From contig NZ_SMUV01000072.1 in assembly GCF_004358185.1 (NCBI RefSeq), positions 186,001-250,000 of the forward strand: a stretch of DNA of 64,000 bases, written 5' to 3'. The stretch is from Antarcticimicrobium luteum (GTDB taxonomy: Bacteria; Pseudomonadota; Alphaproteobacteria; Rhodobacterales; Rhodobacteraceae). Below the pieces are notes generated by a model. The model ran no database searches and was not told the DNA's origin. It saw only the letters and a list, made by a program, of their open reading frames with translations. A program made the translations under genes and the position numbers. This document shows, piece by piece, positions 54,253-63,677 of this stretch (position 1 is the stretch's first letter; the number at the start of each line of letters is the position of its first letter).

Positions 54253-54277
54253 CCCGGCGAAAACGCCGGGCGGAGCG
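54253..54277 (+). repeat. 25-base dispersed intergenic repeat, copy 2
   Basis: CCCGGCGAAAACGCCGGGCG plus GAGCG matches the copy at 34188-34212 at 23 of 25 positions, including the GGCG-AAAA-CGCC hairpin core. Confidence 0.5.
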
Positions 54278-54352
54278 GTGATGATCGCCATTGCGGATCG
54301 CCCGGCGCGCGCTCTAATCTCGCGGCGCGCGGTTCAGGATAAGGAGCATCCC

Positions 54353-55018
54353 ATGCATATCGGTCTGATCGGGGGCATCGGCCCGGCGGCGACGGTGGTT
54401 TACTATGAGCGGCTGGTGGCGGCGTTTCGCGCCATGGGGCGGCCGCTGGAGCTGACCATCGCTCATGCGGATGTGAATACGCTGGCGGCCAATGCCGCTA
54501 CCGATGACCGCGCGGTGCAGGCAAAGATCTATGCCCGGCATCTGGCCCAGCTGAAGGGAGCGGGGGCGGATGCGGGCTCGATCACCTCTCTGGGCGGGCA
54601 TTTCTGTTATGCGGAGACTGAGGCGATCAGCCCCCTGCCCCTGATCAGCGCGGTGGCGCCGATCGACGGCTATTGCGCGGCACGGGGCCTGTCCTGCGTC
54701 GGGCTCTTGGGCACGCGGCAGGTGACAACCAGCGGGCTCTACGGTCAGATGGAGCAGACCCGCACATTGGCGCCGGCGGACCCCGAGGCGGTGCATGAGG
54801 CCTATATCGCAAGCGCGCTGTCGGGCATCTGCACCGAGGATCAGCGGGCGCTGTTCTTTGAGGCCGGCCGCGAGATGGTGGCGCGCGGGGCGCAGGCGGT
54901 GGTGCTGGCGGGCACCGATCTGGGGCTGGCCTTTTACGGCCACGAGCCGGGCTTTGCGGTGGTGGATGGGTTGCAGGTGCATGTGGAGCATCTGGTCGCG
55001 CTTGCCACCAGCGGTTAA
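54353..55018 (+). CDS. Aspartate/glutamate racemase-like protein lacking the usual catalytic Cys
   Basis: A 221-residue protein starting MHIGLIGGIGPAATVVYYERL, the clear opening of the Asp/Glu/hydantoin racemase superfamily. AAGGAG precedes the ATG. The two positions that normally hold catalytic Cys read differently: the CNTAH-type motif appears as SLGGH (in SITSLGGHFC) and the GCTE motif as AGTDL. A neighbouring Cys (HFC) might substitute, or the enzyme may be a non-racemase member. It sits between cobS and cobT with no known link to cobalamin. Confidence 0.75.
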   Translation: MHIGLIGGIGPAATVVYYERLVAAFRAMGRPLELTIAHADVNTLAANAATDDRAVQAKIYARHLAQLKGAGADAGSITSLGGHFCYAETEAISPLPLISAVAPIDGYCAARGLSCVGLLGTRQVTTSGLYGQMEQTRTLAPADPEAVHEAYIASALSGICTEDQRALFFEAGREMVARGAQAVVLAGTDLGLAFYGHEPGFAVVDGLQVHVEHLVALATSG

Positions 55019-55110
55019 ACCGCGCGAAAAGTGATGTGCAATTACTATCTTCTGCACATCTTTTGTATATACAATATTGACTGAGGCCGCCGCCGTCATA
55101 AACTCGTTAC

Positions 55111-55539
55111 ATGACAGCTGCGACCTCTCCCCTCCGGCGGGGGGCGGCCCTGTCCGGGCTCTGCCTCCTGCTCTGGGTGGCCAATGCCGCCGCCCTCCCC
55201 GCCCGCGCCTTCGAGCGGGCCGAAATCTTTGCCACCTGCTCCGGCCGTCTGGCCGCGCTCGCCACCAGGCAACGTGCGCTGAACGAGGCCGGGGCCGACG
55301 GCAACGCACAGCTTGCCCGGGCGTTCGAGAGCCTGGTCGAGGCGACCATGCCCGACGCGGTGGACGACGGCGTGCCGCCCGGACACGACCGGGTCTGGCG
55401 CGGCCGGGGCTGGGGCGAGGTGGCCGGACTGCTGGCCGATGTGGATTACAGTTTCGACGCCAGCCGCGCCGAACGCGCGCTGATCGCGGTCGAGGCGCGC
55501 ATCGCCGCCTGCCGCGGCGTTCTGTTGCCGGTGCGGTAA
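55111..55539 (+). CDS. Small exported protein of unknown function
   Basis: A 142-residue protein. The N-terminus has a signal peptide (RRGAALSGLCLLLWVANAAA, cleavage around residue 30). The mature part is helical and contains FATCSGRLAALATRQRAL and IAACRGVLLP, giving two Cys that could pair. An AT-rich stretch with TTGTATATACAATATTGAC lies before it, a likely promoter region. I do not recognise a named family. Confidence 0.7.
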   Translation: MTAATSPLRRGAALSGLCLLLWVANAAALPARAFERAEIFATCSGRLAALATRQRALNEAGADGNAQLARAFESLVEATMPDAVDDGVPPGHDRVWRGRGWGEVAGLLADVDYSFDASRAERALIAVEARIAACRGVLLPVR

Positions 55540-55733
55540 GGCGGCGGCCTGCGGCCTTGGTTCCGCGCTGCGGGCTTTGCTCAGCCGCAGGGGGGCCGCC
55601 CAGCTTTGCCTGAACTCAGCAGCTCAAATCCTTCAAACGCTGCCGCGGCGGCGCAAATCGCCGCCCCCTATGGTCAAGGCGGGGGAATGGTTCTAGGTTG
55701 CGCGAATATGCAAGCGACCGGACAAGACCCCGC

Positions 55734-57608
55734 ATGAGCAAATCCGCCGACAACCCCGCCGATCCGTTCAAGAAGGCGCTGGCCGAGGCCACCAAGGTGA
55801 TGGCCAACGACCCCGAGTTGACCGTGAGCTATACGGTCGATCCCTCGGGCCTGTCCGGCGAGAGCATGCGCCTGCCGCAGGTCAGCCGCCGGATGACCCG
55901 CGAGGAGGTGCTGCTGGCGCGCGGCACCGCGGATGCGCTGGCGCTGCACCGCAAGTACCACGACGAAGCGGTGCACGCCCGCTATGCGCCGCCGGGCGAC
56001 ATGGCGCGCGATCTTTACGAGGCGATGGAGACCGCCCGCTGCGAGGCGATGGGCGCGCGCGACATGCCCGGCACCGCCGGCAATATCGACGCCAAGATCG
56101 CCAACGAGGCCCTGCGCCGCGGCTATGACAGTATGAGTGATGCCTCGGAGGCGCCGCTGCCGGCCGCGGCCGGCTACCTGATCCGGCACCTGGCCACCGG
56201 CCGCGCCATGCCCAAAGGCGCGCAGAACGTCATGGACCTGTGGCGCGGGTTCATCGAGGAGCAGGCCGGCGGCACCCTGGACGAGGTCAAGGACAAGCTT
56301 GAGGATCAGTCCGAATTCGCCCGTTTTGCCCGCCAGGTCATTTCCGATCTGGGCTATGCCGACCAGTTGGGCGAAGATCCCGACAGCCAGGATCAGGACC
56401 AGCAGGACGAGGCCGAGGAGGACGCCGACGAGCAGCCCGACGACAGCGCCGGCCAGGAGGATCAGGACGACCAGACGGCCGAGGCCGACCCCGAGCAATC
56501 CCAGGACGAGCAGCAGGACCAGGCGCAGGCCCAGGTCAGCATGGACGAGGATGCCGAGGACGAGATGGGCGAGGAGGCCGAACTGCCCGACGGCGAGGCC
56601 CCGCAGGAGCCGCCCGCGCCGCCGCCGCCCTCGGAGGCCGATCCCGATTACCGGGTCTACCTGCCGACCCATGACGAAGAGATCGCCGCCGAGGATCTGG
56701 CCGAACCGGCCGAGCTGGAGCGGCTGCGCGCCTATCTCGACCAGCAGTTGGAGCCGCTGAAGGGCGCCGTCGGGCGGCTGGCCAACAAGCTGCAGCGGCG
56801 CTTGCAGGCGCAGCAGAACCGAAGCTGGGAATTCGATCTGGAGGAGGGCACGCTGGATGCGGGCCGTCTTGCCCGCGTGGTGGCCAACCCGACGACGCCG
56901 CTGTCGTTCAAGCGCGAGAAGGATACCGAGTTCCGCGACACCGTGGTGACGCTGCTGCTGGACAACTCCGGCTCGATGCGGGGGCGGCCGATCTCGATCG
57001 CGGCGATCTGCGCCGACGTGCTGGCGCGCACGCTGGAGCGCTGCGACGTGAAGGTCGAGATCCTTGGCTTTACCACCCGCGCCTGGAAGGGCGGTCAGGC
57101 GCGCGAGGCCTGGCTGAACGATGGGCGGCCGCAGCAGCCGGGGCGGCTGAACGATCTGCGCCACATCATCTACAAGAGCGCGGATGCGCCCTGGCGGCGG
57201 GTGCGCGACAATCTGGGCCTGATGATGAAAGAGGGCCTGCTGAAGGAAAACATCGACGGCGAGGCGCTGGAATGGGCGCACCGGCGGATGGTCGGGCGGC
57301 GCGAGCAGCGCAAGATCCTGATGGTGATCTCCGACGGGGCGCCGGTGGACGACTCCACGCTCAGCGTGAACCCGGCGAACTACCTGGAAAAGCACCTGCG
57401 CGACGTCATCGCCATGGTGGAAAAGCGCAAGATGGTGGAGCTGCTGGCGATCGGCATCGGCCATGACGTGACCCGCTACTACGACCGGGCGGTGACCATC
57501 ACCGACGTCGACCAGCTGGCCGGCGCCATGACCGAGCAACTGGCGGCGCTGTTCGACAGCGATCCGCGGGCGCGGGCGCGGATCATGGGGATCCGCAAGG
57601 CGAGCTGA
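55734..57608 (+). CDS. cobT: Cobaltochelatase subunit CobT
   Basis: A 624-residue protein, close to the known CobT length. The N-terminal part ([18 protein letters not shown]... and [14 protein letters not shown]) is followed by a long acidic Gln/Asp/Glu-rich linker (about residues 220-300). The C-terminal von Willebrand A domain has the MIDAS motif [25 protein letters not shown] and IGHDVTRYY. It works with CobS as the AAA+ motor for CobN. The ATG at 55734 has only a weak ribosome binding site. Confidence 0.97.
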   Translation: MSKSADNPADPFKKALAEATKVMANDPELTVSYTVDPSGLSGESMRLPQVSRRMTREEVLLARGTADALALHRKYHDEAVHARYAPPGDMARDLYEAMETARCEAMGARDMPGTAGNIDAKIANEALRRGYDSMSDASEAPLPAAAGYLIRHLATGRAMPKGAQNVMDLWRGFIEEQAGGTLDEVKDKLEDQSEFARFARQVISDLGYADQLGEDPDSQDQDQQDEAEEDADEQPDDSAGQEDQDDQTAEADPEQSQDEQQDQAQAQVSMDEDAEDEMGEEAELPDGEAPQEPPAPPPPSEADPDYRVYLPTHDEEIAAEDLAEPAELERLRAYLDQQLEPLKGAVGRLANKLQRRLQAQQNRSWEFDLEEGTLDAGRLARVVANPTTPLSFKREKDTEFRDTVVTLLLDNSGSMRGRPISIAAICADVLARTLERCDVKVEILGFTTRAWKGGQAREAWLNDGRPQQPGRLNDLRHIIYKSADAPWRRVRDNLGLMMKEGLLKENIDGEALEWAHRRMVGRREQRKILMVISDGAPVDDSTLSVNPANYLEKHLRDVIAMVEKRKMVELLAIGIGHDVTRYYDRAVTITDVDQLAGAMTEQLAALFDSDPRARARIMGIRKAS

Positions 57609-58021
57609 GGCGGGCCTTTAGCGCCAGGATTTGAGGGGCGGCGCGAGGGATCGGGCCGCCCTTTTTCGTCGCGGCGATCCTGGGACTGCGGTGCGGAAAT
57701 ATGCGCCTAGGGAAGGTCTCCAGCCCATTTCGCCCCCAACAAAGACCAAGCCGCGCAGGCGCCGGACCGTGGATCGGCGCAGAAACCTTTGATCGGTGCG
57801 CTTTATGGCAGCCAAATCCGGACAACATCTGATCGGCGCGCCCACGTCGACCAAGCGGCGGCCTTCGGCCTTGAGCCCGCGCAGGGGAGCATAGCCCGGC
57901 GGGAGTATTTGAAGAGAGAAGAAGCAGGGGGGACGGGCCCCTCTCCCCGCCCCGCCCTTGCCTCTCCCCCAGGCAGGCCCCATGATCCGCGCCGGCAGGC
58001 AAGTGACCGACAGGAGGCCCC
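57609..58021. other. 413-base intergenic region between cobT and aminopeptidase P
   Basis: It starts with the cobT terminator and contains, at about 57896-57910, CCGGCGGGAGTATTT followed by a purine-rich GAAGAGAGAAGAAG. That element recurs in variant form elsewhere in the window. No gene is apparent. Confidence 0.4.
57636..57666 (+). terminator. Rho-independent terminator of cobT
   Basis: GGGCGGC pairs with GCCGCCC across a 12-base loop and is followed by TTTTT. It lies 27 bases after the cobT stop. Confidence 0.85.
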
Positions 58022-59812
58022 ATGTTCCAGACATTCGACGTGACCGCCCGGCCCGAACAGGGGCCGCCGCGGCTGGCGCTGTTGCGGGCTGAGCTGGAGG
58101 CCGAGGGGCTGGACGGGTTTCTGGTGCCGCGGGCCGATGCGCATCAGGGCGAATATGTCGCCGACCATGACGCGCGGCTGGCCTGGCTGACCGGGTTCAC
58201 CGGATCGGCCGGGTTCTGCGCCGCGCTGCGCGAGGTGGCCGGCGTGTTCATCGACGGGCGCTATCGCACCCAGGTCAAGGCCCAGGTCGCCGCGGAATTC
58301 ACGCCGGTGCCCTGGCCCGAGGTGCAGCTGGCCGACTGGCTGAAGGCGCAGCTGCCGCAGGGCGGCCGCGTGGGTTATGACCCCTGGCTGCACACCGTGG
58401 CCGAGATCGGGCGGACGACAGCGGCGCTGGACGGCACGGGCGTCGAGATGGTGCGCAGCGACAATCTGGTGGACCGGATCTGGGAGGATCAACCGCCGGT
58501 GCCGATGCAGCCCGTCAAGGCGCATCCGATTGAATTTGCGGGTGAAACCGCTGCCTCCAAATGCGCGCGGCTGGCCGGGGGGCTGCGCGCGGCCGGGCAC
58601 CGGGCCGCCGCGATCACGCTGCCGGATTCGATCATGTGGCTGCTCAACATCCGCGGCGCGGATATCCCGCGCAACCCGGTCGCCCATGGCTTTGCCATTC
58701 TGCACGACGACGGGCGGGTGGAGCTGTTCATGGCCCCGGGCAAGCTGAAGGATCTGGGCGATCATCTGGGCGATGGCGTCACGGTGGCGGAGCCTGCCGC
58801 CTTTCTCCACCGGCTGGCCGCGCTGGAGGGGCCGGTGCGGCTGGACAAATCGACCGCGCCGCAGCGGCTGGCCGATGTGCTGGGCGACAAGGCCGTCTAT
58901 GGCGAAGAGCCCTGCGCCCTGCCCAAGGCGCGCAAGAACGCGGCCGAGATCAAAGGGGCCGCCGAGGCGCATCTGCGCGATGGCGCTGCGATGGTGGAGC
59001 TGCTGTGCTGGCTCGACGCGCAGGACCCCGGCAGCCTGACCGAGATCGACGTGGTGATGCGGCTTGAGGCGGTCCGGCGGCGCGACAACGCGCTGCAGGA
59101 CATCTCGTTTGAGACCATCGCCGGCACCGGGCCCAACGGCGCGGTGATGCATTACCGGGTGACCGAGGAGAGTGACAGCCGGCTGGAGGCGGGCCATCTG
59201 CTGGTGCTGGACAGCGGCGGGCAATACCTGGACGGCACCACCGACATCACCCGCACCATCGGCATCGGCGCGGTGGGGGCAGAGGAACGCGCCTGTTTCA
59301 CCCGCGTGTTGCAGGGCATGATCGCAATGTCGCGGCTGCGCTGGCCAAAGGGGCTGGCGGGTCAGCATATCGAGGCGGTGGGGCGGCTGCCGCTGTGGAT
59401 GGCGGGCCAGGATTTCAACCACGGGCTGGGCCATGGCGTCGGCGCCTATCTGAGCGTGCACGAGGGGCCGCAGCGGCTGAGCCGGGTCAGCGACGTGCCG
59501 CTGGAGCCGGGGATGATCCTGTCGAACGAGCCGGGCTATTACCGCGAGGGCGGCTTTGGCATCCGCATCGAGAACCTGATCGTGGTGGAACCCGCCCCGG
59601 CCCTGCCCGGCGGCGATGCAGAGCGCGAGATGCTGTGCTGGCGCACGCTGACCTTTGCGCCGATCGACCGGCGGCTGATCGTGGTGGAGATGCTGACGGC
59701 GGATGAGCGCGGCTGGATCGACGCCTATCACGCCGCGGTCGCGGAAAAGATCGCGCCGCGGGTCGGAGACGCCGCGCGGGACTGGCTGAAGGCGGCGACC
59801 GCGCCGCTCTGA
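58022..59812 (+). CDS. Xaa-Pro aminopeptidase (aminopeptidase P family M24B)
   Basis: A 596-residue, three-domain enzyme of the long (eukaryote-like, YpdF/APP1) type. Two creatinase-like N-terminal domains (to about residue 300) precede the pita-bread catalytic domain. Dinuclear metal ligands are visible: VLDSGGQYLDGTTDITRT (two Asp), HGLGHGVG (His), LSNEPGYY (Glu) and IRIENL (Glu). It removes N-terminal residues before Pro. It starts right after a GACAGGAGG-type site. Confidence 0.94.
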   Translation: MFQTFDVTARPEQGPPRLALLRAELEAEGLDGFLVPRADAHQGEYVADHDARLAWLTGFTGSAGFCAALREVAGVFIDGRYRTQVKAQVAAEFTPVPWPEVQLADWLKAQLPQGGRVGYDPWLHTVAEIGRTTAALDGTGVEMVRSDNLVDRIWEDQPPVPMQPVKAHPIEFAGETAASKCARLAGGLRAAGHRAAAITLPDSIMWLLNIRGADIPRNPVAHGFAILHDDGRVELFMAPGKLKDLGDHLGDGVTVAEPAAFLHRLAALEGPVRLDKSTAPQRLADVLGDKAVYGEEPCALPKARKNAAEIKGAAEAHLRDGAAMVELLCWLDAQDPGSLTEIDVVMRLEAVRRRDNALQDISFETIAGTGPNGAVMHYRVTEESDSRLEAGHLLVLDSGGQYLDGTTDITRTIGIGAVGAEERACFTRVLQGMIAMSRLRWPKGLAGQHIEAVGRLPLWMAGQDFNHGLGHGVGAYLSVHEGPQRLSRVSDVPLEPGMILSNEPGYYREGGFGIRIENLIVVEPAPALPGGDAEREMLCWRTLTFAPIDRRLIVVEMLTADERGWIDAYHAAVAEKIAPRVGDAARDWLKAATAPL

Positions 59813-59945
59813 CCGAAGCGCGACGGATTGCCCTGACGCGGGGGATTGCCGCAGCCGCGCCAAAGGCGTGACGGCACTGACACCGGCATGTTACAAAGCG
59901 CGGCCAAGCAAAGAGATGAACGAGAATATTCGGGAAGGACGAAAG

Positions 59946-60290
59946 ATGGCAGTGAAAATCAGGATCCGCAAGGTGCCGGGGCTGTGGACGGTACGCTCGG
60001 GCGGCGCGGTGCTGGGGGAGACGAGCAACGCGCTGGAATTGAGCGAGGGCGATCTTCCCCCGGTGATCTATTTCCCGCGCGAAGATATTGCGATGGCCTT
60101 TCTCGACCGCACCGACAAGGTGACCCATTGCCCGCACAAGGGCGATGCCAATTACTATTCCATCGTCAACAAGTCATCGGTCGCGGAAAACGCGGTCTGG
60201 ACCTATGAGAACCCGCCGGAGGCGCTGGCCGAGATCAAGGATCATCTGGCCTTTTACACCAGCGACAGCGTCAAGGTGGAACAGATCTGA
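59946..60290 (+). CDS. DUF427 domain protein
   Basis: A 114-residue protein with the DUF427 core: VPGLWTVRSGGAVLGETSNALEL, YFPREDIAMAFLDRT, THCPHKGDANYYSI and AVWTYENPPEALAEIKDHLAFY. The HCPHKG motif with its Cys and His pair is the most conserved part. AAGGA precedes the ATG at 59946; an upstream ATG at 59916 is less likely. It may be cotranscribed with the aminopeptidase gene. Function is unknown. Confidence 0.92.
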   Translation: MAVKIRIRKVPGLWTVRSGGAVLGETSNALELSEGDLPPVIYFPREDIAMAFLDRTDKVTHCPHKGDANYYSIVNKSSVAENAVWTYENPPEALAEIKDHLAFYTSDSVKVEQI

Positions 60291-60325
60291 ACGCCTGCCT
60301 TGCGGCAGCATGGCAGAGAATGCGG

Positions 60326-60357
60326 AAACGCCCCGGCCATTCGGTCCGGGGCGTTTT
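60326..60357. terminator. Bidirectional terminator between DUF427 and RTX genes
   Basis: AAACGCCCCGG and CCGGGGCGTTTT form an 11-base stem with a 9-base loop, with A and T tails on both sides. It serves the two convergent genes. Confidence 0.88.
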
Positions 60358-60402
60358 GCCGTTTCCGAGGCCCCGGCGCAGCCGCCGGGGTCGCGGGTCC
60401 GA

Positions 60403-61590
60403 TCAGCCGGGCAGCAGCCAGTCGGAGCTGGCTTCGAGCGCGTCGACGGTGACGCCGTCGAGAAAGACGACCTCGTGCCCGTCATAGGAGAGCACGGTGC
60501 CCAGGCCGCTCGTGCTGGCGGCCAGCGTCACGTTGGCGGCCAGATCAGCGGCGCTGTAGCCGCTGCCGTCCGCCGCCAGCAGCGTGACCGTTTCGCCTGC
60601 CGCCAGATCGAAATCGTCGATGCCCGCCGCATAGGGGCCGGAGCCGACCAGGATGAAGGTGTCGGTGCCTGCGCCGCCGAACAGAACATCGTCATAATCC
60701 CCGACCAGGGTGTCGTCGCCGCCGCCGCCATAGGTCTGATCGGCGCCCATGTCGGCGCCGCCGGCCTTGAGCAGTTCCTGGCCCAGGGTGTCGTCGCCCA
60801 GCCCGCCGCGCAGTATGTCGTCGCCGGTGCCCCCATCGAGCCTGTCGCCGCCCTTCTCGCCGCGCAGCCGGTCGTCGCCGGCGCCGCCGTCGAGCGTATC
60901 GGCCTTCTTGCCGCCAAACAGATGGTCGTTGCCGACGCTGCCGATCAGCGTGTCTTTCCCGTTGCCGCCGAACAGGGTGTCGTTGCCATAGCCGCCATTG
61001 AGATAATCCGCGCCGCCGCCGCCGGAAAGCGTGTCGACGCCGTCATCCCCATAAAGATCGTCCGCGCCGAGGCCACCGAGAATCTTGTCCGCGTCTTCGC
61101 CGCCGCGGATGGTGTCGTCGCCGGCGTTGCCAGCGATCCGGTCCGCGCCGGTGCTGCCGGACAGGTTGTCGTTGCCGTCGTCGCCCCAGATCCGGTCGTC
61201 GCCGTCGCCGCCGCCGATCTTGTCGTCGCCAAAGCCGCCGTACAGCACGTCGTTGCCGTCGTGGCCCCAGATGATGTCGTTGCCATAGCCGCCCTCGGCG
61301 TAGTCGTCGCCGGGCCCGGCCGAAAGGGTGTCATTGCCGAGATGGCCGCGCAGCTCGTCATTGTCGCCGGCGCCGTTGAGGAAATCGTTTCCGTTGCCAC
61401 CGCGCAGGCTGTCGTCGCCGCCATAGCCGCGAATCTCGTCATCGCCGTCGCCGCCGTTGATCACGTCGTCGCCGCCGGTACCGATCAGCAGGTCGTCGCC
61501 GCTGGTTCCGGTCAGCACGATGGAGGCGCCGCTTTCGCTGACGGTGAAGGCCTGGAGATCGGAAGTGAGGATGGGATCAATTGCGGGCAT
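60403..61590 (-). CDS. RTX (hemolysin-type calcium-binding repeat) protein
   Basis: A 395-residue acidic protein without an N-terminal signal peptide. From about residue 28 to 300 it is built of glycine- and aspartate-rich nonapeptides (GGDGDD, GGNGND, GAGDD and similar) that fold into a calcium-binding beta roll. The last 90 residues are a non-repeat cap with FILVGSG and VVFLDGVT, as in type I secretion substrates. No protease, lipase or other catalytic domain is present. Export by an ABC (HlyB/HlyD/TolC) system encoded elsewhere is expected. Confidence 0.92.
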   Translation of the reverse strand: MPAIDPILTSDLQAFTVSESGASIVLTGTSGDDLLIGTGGDDVINGGDGDDEIRGYGGDDSLRGGNGNDFLNGAGDNDELRGHLGNDTLSAGPGDDYAEGGYGNDIIWGHDGNDVLYGGFGDDKIGGGDGDDRIWGDDGNDNLSGSTGADRIAGNAGDDTIRGGEDADKILGGLGADDLYGDDGVDTLSGGGGADYLNGGYGNDTLFGGNGKDTLIGSVGNDHLFGGKKADTLDGGAGDDRLRGEKGGDRLDGGTGDDILRGGLGDDTLGQELLKAGGADMGADQTYGGGGDDTLVGDYDDVLFGGAGTDTFILVGSGPYAAGIDDFDLAAGETVTLLAADGSGYSAADLAANVTLAASTSGLGTVLSYDGHEVVFLDGVTVDALEASSDWLLPG

Positions 61591-61626
61591 GAAAGGAACT
61601 CCGGTTCTGTCGCGGCAGACTACTAA

Positions 61627-61641
61627 TTTACATTTTGTTAA
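61627..61641. promoter_or_regulatory. CtrA-like site before the RTX gene
   Basis: TTTACATTTTGTTAA fits TTAA-N7-TTAA except for one base. It lies 37 bases before the RTX ATG in an AT-rich promoter region, a good position for CtrA control. Confidence 0.4.
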
Positions 61642-61772
61642 CTAATTGTAGCATCTTCGGCCGAAGCGCCCAGAGGATTTCGATATCTTTTGGGGAAAAC
61701 CGCGGATCGCTATGAAATAGTTCGAAACGCGCAGGACAATGTGCGGTATGCGCCGTAACTGTTTCCGAACTG

Positions 61773-63464
61773 TCAGGAATGTTCCTCGGCCGCCGTGGCG
61801 GCGAGTGCGCGGTTATAGGCCTTGAGAGCGTCAATTTGGTAAAGCGCCCCGAGAATTTCCGCCTCTTCTCCTTCCGCGCGCAGAATCACAGGCACGAAAT
61901 CAACCTCCGCGCGATCAAAAATCGGCATCGCCGCCTCGAGCGTTGCGCTGGCCTCGATGCAGAGCCCCTGCTCGACCATCTCGCGGCAGGGCCCCTCTTC
62001 GGCGCAGCGGGGGTCGGAGACCGGGCGCATCACCGCGCCGGCGCGCAGCATCGCCAGCAGATAGGCCTGCGGCCCGGCGGCCAGGTGGATGCCGCGCCGC
62101 TCCAGCTGGGTGAGAAAGAAGGACCGGTCGACCAGCCGCGAGGCCAGTGCGGTCGACAGGCTGACCGAGGCCATCACCGCGATGCCGATCTGCCAGTCGC
62201 CGGTCAGTTCGAACACGATCATCGTGGTCGATATCGGCGCGCCCAGAACGGCGGCGGCCACGGCGCCCATACCGGCAAATGCATAGAGCGTGTGGGTGCC
62301 CGAGACATCGGGCAGCAGCCCGGTGGCGACCAGCCCGAAGGCCAGACCCGAGAGCGCCCCCACCATCAGCGAGGGCGAGAACACCCCGCCGCCCATCCGC
62401 CCGCCGAAGGTGATCGAGACCGCCACCGCCTTGACCAGCGCGAACAGGATCGCCTCGCGCAGCGGAAAGGCGCCGGACAGCGCCAGGCTGGTCGTCTCGT
62501 AGCCCACGCCGATGATATGGGGAAAAAAGATCGCCATCGCCCCCAGCAGGGCGCCGGAGATGCCCGGGCGCAGCCAGCGCGGCAGGCGCAGCCGGTCCTG
62601 CACCCGGTTGCCGACATCCTCGGCCAGGAAGATGCCGCGCATCAGCAGCACCGCGATCAGCCCGCAGATCAGTCCGAGGATCAGAAAGGCGGGCAGTTCG
62701 ACATAGAATTGCAGCGACCCGGGGGTGGCCAGGACGAATTCCGTCACGTCGCCATAGTTCAGCCGGCTGATCACCGTGCCGGCGACCGAGGCGATGACGA
62801 TGGGGGCGAAGGCATGTACCGCGAAGTGACGCAGCACCACCTCGAGCGCGAAGAGGGCGCCGGCGATGGGGGCGTTGAAACTGGCCGAGACGGCGGCGGC
62901 CACGGCGCAGCCCAGCAGATCGCGCCCGGTGATCCCGTCGGCGCGGATACGGTTGCTGATCCAGGTGGAGATCACCCCGGCCATGTGCACGACCGGCCCC
63001 TCGCGCCCGGACGAGCCGCCGGTGCCCAGCGTGATCAGCGAGGCTGCGACCGAGGCAAGCCCCTCGCGCTTTTCCACCCGTCCGTCGCTCATCGCTGCGC
63101 CCTCGATCACGTCGGCCACCGCGCGCACCCGCCCGTCGGGGGTGAAATGATGCAGGATCAGGCCGACGATCAGCCCGCCGAGGATCGGGATCAGCAAGAT
63201 CCAGTACCAGGCGAGGTGCTCGGCATAGGTATGCAGGTGCTGCACGTCGCCGGTGCCGTACAGCCAGGCCTGCAGCCCGTCGATCGCCTGCCGGAACCCC
63301 AGCGCGGCGAAACCGGCGGCGACGCCGATCGTCAGCGCGATGAACCAGAACTGGATCTGGCTGGGCCCGCGGGTGCGCAGGATATGCCAGCCGTCGCCGA
63401 CGGCGGCGCGGGCCTGGTCGATTGTCCGGGCGAGGATCGGGCGGCTGGGATCGGCCATTGGCAT
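61773..63464 (-). CDS. ClC family chloride channel/transporter
   Basis: A 563-residue membrane protein with about 10-12 membrane segments. The ClC selectivity motifs are GTGGSSGREGPVVHM (with the gating Glu), GRMGGGVFSPSLMVG and AVAAAVSASFNAPIAGALFALEVVL. The proton-Glu and Tyr region FAGMGAVAAAVLGAPIS follows. The C-terminal 110 residues (from about residue 450) resemble a degenerate CBS-like domain. Being exporter or channel cannot be told from the sequence alone. Confidence 0.94.
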   Translation of the reverse strand: MPMADPSRPILARTIDQARAAVGDGWHILRTRGPSQIQFWFIALTIGVAAGFAALGFRQAIDGLQAWLYGTGDVQHLHTYAEHLAWYWILLIPILGGLIVGLILHHFTPDGRVRAVADVIEGAAMSDGRVEKREGLASVAASLITLGTGGSSGREGPVVHMAGVISTWISNRIRADGITGRDLLGCAVAAAVSASFNAPIAGALFALEVVLRHFAVHAFAPIVIASVAGTVISRLNYGDVTEFVLATPGSLQFYVELPAFLILGLICGLIAVLLMRGIFLAEDVGNRVQDRLRLPRWLRPGISGALLGAMAIFFPHIIGVGYETTSLALSGAFPLREAILFALVKAVAVSITFGGRMGGGVFSPSLMVGALSGLAFGLVATGLLPDVSGTHTLYAFAGMGAVAAAVLGAPISTTMIVFELTGDWQIGIAVMASVSLSTALASRLVDRSFFLTQLERRGIHLAAGPQAYLLAMLRAGAVMRPVSDPRCAEEGPCREMVEQGLCIEASATLEAAMPIFDRAEVDFVPVILRAEGEEAEILGALYQIDALKAYNRALAATAAEEHS

Positions 63465-63677
63465 CCGTTGCTTGGGTCTGCCCCTGTTTAGGACAATGCG
63501 GGCGCGGCGGAAAGTGGCCTGCCCGCCCGGACTGTGGCGGCGGTGTGGAAAACCGGGAATTTCGGTGCGATTAGGGCAGGTTGGCCTGTGGAAACGGGAG
63601 CGGACCTGAAGTTTTGGCCGATGGCCCGGATCCCATCGGGCGGCGCTGCGATGACGGCAGGTCCGGCGTCCGCGCCG

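Larger units (their letters stand above)
54053..54352. other. 300-base intergenic region after cobS
   Basis: It contains the cobS terminator (54100-54131) and the second copy of the 25-base repeat (54253-54277). No gene-like frame with family resemblance is visible. Confidence 0.5.

Noticed and set aside
60403-61590. Regular short repeats that might be taken for a CRISPR array
   Set aside because: The periodicity is that of RTX nonapeptide codons (27 bases) within one open reading frame; there are no identical repeats with unique spacers.
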